From: CAIWHR01 sp963813415
Lineage (GTDB): Bacteria; Pseudomonadota; Gammaproteobacteria; Burkholderiales; Casimicrobiaceae
Reading direction: 5' to 3'
NCBI GenBank assembly: GCA_963813415.1
Contig: CAWEYW010000007.1
Coordinates: 310,001-374,000 of the forward strand
Length of the DNA stretch: 64,000 bases
A model generated the notes under the pieces. The model ran no database searches. It was given only the letters and a program-made list of their open reading frames with translations, and was not told the origin of the DNA. Shown piece after piece: positions 61,425 through 64,000 of the stretch (the first letter of the stretch is position 1; each line of letters opens with the position of its first letter). The position numbers were made by a program, and so were the translations under genes.

Positions 61425-62000
61425 ATGCGGACCCCATCCATTGCACCCGCGCCCGCGGGACGATCGCTGCGATTGCACGTTCTGCTCGCGACGCTCTCGC
61501 TTTTCCTCGCGCTGGCCGGCGTGGCGACCACGCACGCCGCAACCGTGAGCGAGCGCATGAAGGAGATGCATTGCACGTCGCGCCCGAAGCAGGTGGAAGG
61601 CACGATGCTGTACAAGTGCGAGACCGGCTCCGGGACGTCGTATTTCAGTGCCGACGGCGTGAGCAGCGGGGCACCGGCGGGGCGCAGTGCGCCCGGCAAT
61701 GGTGCGGTCGCCGTGCCGGCTCCGCGCGGTGGCAACAGCGCGTTCCCGCGCGTCGATGCGGAGACGCAGAAGGGGCGCGATGACGTTCGCCGTCGCGTGC
61801 TGCAGGACGAGCTCGCCGCGGAGGAAAAGCTCCTCACGGAAGCGCGCGGCGCATTTGCTGATGGCGCGCCGCCACCGCTGCCCGAAGAGCGTACCAACGC
61901 CGACAAGTATCGCGAACGGCTTGCGCGCCTGCGCCAGTCGATAACGCTGCACGAGCGCAACGTCGAGGCGCTGAAGAAGGAAATCGGCGGGCTGCGCTGA
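61425..62000 (+). CDS. exported protein, DUF4124-like, between glnA and ntrB
   Basis: 191 residues: signal peptide (LHVLLATLSLFLALAGVATTHA), then a short domain with two cysteines (MHCTSRPKQVEGTMLYKCETGSGTSYFS) reminiscent of DUF4124, an Ala/Pro/Gly linker, and a C-terminal coiled coil (DDVRRRVLQDELAAEEKLLTEA, KYRERLARLRQSITLHERNVEAL). Proteins of this type commonly sit between glnA and ntrB in betaproteobacteria. Function unknown. Confidence 0.8.
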   Translation: MRTPSIAPAPAGRSLRLHVLLATLSLFLALAGVATTHAATVSERMKEMHCTSRPKQVEGTMLYKCETGSGTSYFSADGVSSGAPAGRSAPGNGAVAVPAPRGGNSAFPRVDAETQKGRDDVRRRVLQDELAAEEKLLTEARGAFADGAPPPLPEERTNADKYRERLARLRQSITLHERNVEALKKEIGGLR

Positions 62001-62118
62001 AGCGCGGGTGCTGAGGCGCAGACCGCGGCGCTGCTGGTGCCGCCTGCGCCACGCCGACGATGAGGCGGGCGCAGATATTGCTAACCATCCAGTACTGGCT
62101 CCTGCCCGCTGCGACCCC

Positions 62119-63216
62119 GTGAATTTCGGCGATCTCCCCACCCTCGCGCACGACGACATGCAGAGCGCGTATCGCGGCCTCGATCTGCTTGCCACCGCCG
62201 TCCTTGTGCTCGGCGAAGGCGAGCGCATCGTGTATGCGAACCCGGCGGCGGAGAACCTCTTCGAAGTGTCGCGCAAGCAGCTCGTCGAGCGCGCGCCTGC
62301 CGAGCTGTTCGGTGACGCGGCGGGCCTGCTCGCGGCGATCGCCAAGGCGGAGGCGAGCGGCGCGTCGTACACCGAGCAGGAACTCGAGATCGCGGCACCG
62401 CGGCAGAAGCTCCATCTGACGTGCACCGTCTCGCCGGTCGACCTGCCCGACGCACGGCTGGTCATGGAGTTCCGCCATATCGACCAGCAGCTCAAGATCG
62501 CCCGCGAAGAGCGCCTGCTCGAGCAGCAGCAGGCGAACCGCGAGCTGATCCGCAGTCTCGCGCACGAGATCAAGAATCCGCTGGGTGGAATCCGCGGCGC
62601 GGCGCAGCTGCTCGAGCACGAGCTCGACCGGCCGCAGCTCATCGAGTACACGCAGGTCATCATCGGCGAGGCTGACCGCCTGCAATCGCTGGTCAACCGC
62701 CTGCTCACGCCGCATCGGCTGCCGCGCTTCCGGCCGACCAACATCCACGAGCTGCTGGTGCGCGTGAAAGGCGTAGTGCAGGCGGAATTCCCGCAGGTGA
62801 GCATCGTTCCCGACTTCGACATCAGCCTGCCGGATTTCGAGGCCGACCCCGAGCAGCTCATGCAGGCGATTCTCAACGTGGTGCGCAACGCGGCCCAGGC
62901 GGTCACCGGCGCGACCGCCGATCCCCGGATCCGCATCACGACGCGTGTCGCGCGTTACGTGACGCTCGCCAGGAAGCGCCACCGTCTCGCGCTGTCGCTC
63001 GCGATCGCCGACAACGGACCCGGGATCCCCGAGACGATCCGCGATCGCATCTTCTATCCGCTGGTATCCGGGCGCGAAGGCGGCAGCGGCCTCGGGCTGA
63101 CCATCGCCCAGACATTCATCGCGCAGCACAACGGGACCATCGAATGCCAGAGCATCCCCGGCAACACCGTCTTCACCATCGTGCTGCCGCTGGAGTCCGC
63201 GCGCGCGCAAAATTGA
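62119..63216 (+). CDS. ntrB: nitrogen regulation sensor histidine kinase NtrB
   Basis: 365 residues from a GTG at 62119; an ATG at 62158 is the alternative, and neither has a clear ribosome site. A cytoplasmic PAS domain (YRGLDLLATAVLVLGEGERIVYANPAAENLFEV) is followed by the H-box SLAHEIKNPLGGIRGAAQLL with H149. The ATPase domain has NVVRNAAQAV (N box), ADNGPGIP (G1) and GSGLGLTIAQ (G2). It phosphorylates NtrC under nitrogen limitation and is switched by PII protein. Confidence 0.94.
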   Translation: MNFGDLPTLAHDDMQSAYRGLDLLATAVLVLGEGERIVYANPAAENLFEVSRKQLVERAPAELFGDAAGLLAAIAKAEASGASYTEQELEIAAPRQKLHLTCTVSPVDLPDARLVMEFRHIDQQLKIAREERLLEQQQANRELIRSLAHEIKNPLGGIRGAAQLLEHELDRPQLIEYTQVIIGEADRLQSLVNRLLTPHRLPRFRPTNIHELLVRVKGVVQAEFPQVSIVPDFDISLPDFEADPEQLMQAILNVVRNAAQAVTGATADPRIRITTRVARYVTLARKRHRLALSLAIADNGPGIPETIRDRIFYPLVSGREGGSGLGLTIAQTFIAQHNGTIECQSIPGNTVFTIVLPLESARAQN

Positions 63217-63232
63217 ACCGGAGGGACGGGCG

Positions 63233-64000
63233 ATGAACGCGATCACTTACGAGCCAGCGCGCAGCACGGCCATGAAGCCCGTGTGGATCGTCGACGACGA
63301 TCGCTCCATCCGCTGGGTGCTGGAGAAGGCGCTCGCGCGCGAATCCATCGCGTACCGGACCTTTGCCTCCGTGTACGAGGTGCTGCAGGCGCTCGCGCAC
63401 AGCCAGCCGCAGGTGATCGTCTCCGACATCCGCATGCCGGGCGAATCGGGGCTCGTGCTCCTCAACAAGGTCAAGGAGCAGTACCCGCACATTCCGGTCA
63501 TCATCATGACCGCCTACTCGGACCTCGACAGTGCGGTCTCCGCGTTCCAGGGCGGCGCGTTCGAGTACCTGCCCAAGCCGTTCGACGTCGACCATGCCGT
63601 CGCGCTCATCCGCCGCGCGAGCGCCGAACCCCATGTGCAGAGCGCGCCTGCAGCGGGCATCGCGGAAACGCCGGAGATGCTCGGGCAGGCGCCGGCGATG
63701 CAGGAGGTGTTTCGCGCCATCGGCCGGCTCTCGCAGTCGAGTGCGACGGTGCTCATCACCGGCGAATCCGGGACCGGCAAGGAGCTCGTCGCCCGCGCCC
63801 TGCATCGGCACAGTCCGCGTGCCGCGGGCCCGTTCGTGGCCATCAATACCGCCGCCATTCCCAAGGACCTGCTGGAGTCGGAGCTCTTCGGTCACGAGCG
63901 CGGCGCGTTCACCGGCGCACAGGCCTCGCGGCGGGGGCGCTTCGAGCAGGCTGAAGGCGGCACCCTCTTCCTGGACGAAATCGGCGACATGCCGGCGGAT
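63233..64000 (+). CDS. ntrC: nitrogen regulation response regulator NtrC, N-terminal part (runs off the right edge)
   Basis: 256 residues are visible of an expected 470 or so. The receiver domain has the acidic pocket in PVWIVDDDRSIRW, the phosphoacceptor D65 in VIVSDIRMPG, and KPFD. The AAA+ domain starts near residue 145 with Walker A GESGTGKE and the sigma-54 contact loop GAFTGA, and is cut in the Walker B region LFLDEIGDM. GGAGGG lies 5-8 nt before the ATG. It should activate the sigma-54 promoter of glnA. Confidence 0.95.
   Translation, partial: MNAITYEPARSTAMKPVWIVDDDRSIRWVLEKALARESIAYRTFASVYEVLQALAHSQPQVIVSDIRMPGESGLVLLNKVKEQYPHIPVIIMTAYSDLDSAVSAFQGGAFEYLPKPFDVDHAVALIRRASAEPHVQSAPAAGIAETPEMLGQAPAMQEVFRAIGRLSQSSATVLITGESGTGKELVARALHRHSPRAAGPFVAINTAAIPKDLLESELFGHERGAFTGAQASRRGRFEQAEGGTLFLDEIGDMPAD

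Overview
This 64 kb window is chromosomal DNA from a high-GC betaproteobacterium (order not resolved). The evidence is conserved gene order typical of that class: zapA followed by 6S RNA, an S-adenosylhomocysteine (SAH) riboswitch ahead of ahcY with a YvlD-type membrane protein and metF, cutA next to a dsbD-type gene, accB-accC-prmA-zinc-ribbon protein, and glnA-ntrB-ntrC with a sigma-54 promoter. GTG and TTG starts and 4-nt start/stop overlaps are common. I saw no insertion sequence, prophage, CRISPR array, tRNA or rRNA, and no clear frameshifted gene. Both ends cut through genes (phoH on the left, ntrC on the right).

Layout. 1-4.7 kb: phoH (partial), a large lipoprotein metalloprotease and miaB, all on the minus strand. 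4.9-9.8 kb: cobalamin uptake; a cobalamin riboswitch precedes btuB-btuF, and the ABC genes btuC-btuD converge on them from the other strand. 9.8-12.7 kb: greB, a small coiled-coil protein, zapA, 6S RNA, an EVE-domain protein and a TauE/SafE permease. 12.7-31.3 kb: an oxalate/formate catabolic island. 31.4-41.5 kb: mixed catabolism (quinone oxidoreductase, PanE-family reductase, malonyl-CoA synthetase divergent from a DctPQM TRAP transporter, glycerate kinase, DUF3530 protein, Sua5). 41.7-48.8 kb: methyl-cycle genes metK, ahcY and metF with interspersed genes. 48.8-55.6 kb: TfoX-like protein, lipoprotein, SMR efflux pump, a secreted lectin-fold-like protein coupled to ilvD, lgt, fxsA/cutA, a DsbD alpha domain and a TlpA-like thioredoxin. 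55.9-64 kb: accBC, prmA, a zinc-ribbon protein, glnA and ntrBC.

The most coherent accessory system is the oxalate island: a CbbR-like LysR regulator, a small unknown protein, a tripartite tricarboxylate transporter (binding protein, TctB, TctA), a cytidylate-kinase-like protein fused to a BON domain, an OxlT-type antiporter carrying the two charged residues known to matter in OxlT, a second TauE/SafE permease, formyl-CoA transferase, a two-subunit NAD-linked formate dehydrogenase, an ATP-grasp acyl-CoA ligase with a permuted domain order, and oxalyl-CoA decarboxylase. Together these could import oxalate, activate it by CoA transfer or perhaps by ATP-driven ligation, decarboxylate oxalyl-CoA and oxidise the formate to CO2 with NADH formation. 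A 16-bp motif with 15 of 16 bases conserved lies both in the regulator's own promoter region and ahead of oxlT, which suggests one regulator for the island.

RNA control elements are unusually clear: a cobalamin riboswitch, an SAH riboswitch with every helix traceable, 6S RNA, and a glnA promoter region with a sigma-54 site and two NtrC-like enhancers. Functions are assigned by reading protein motifs and context; no database search was run.
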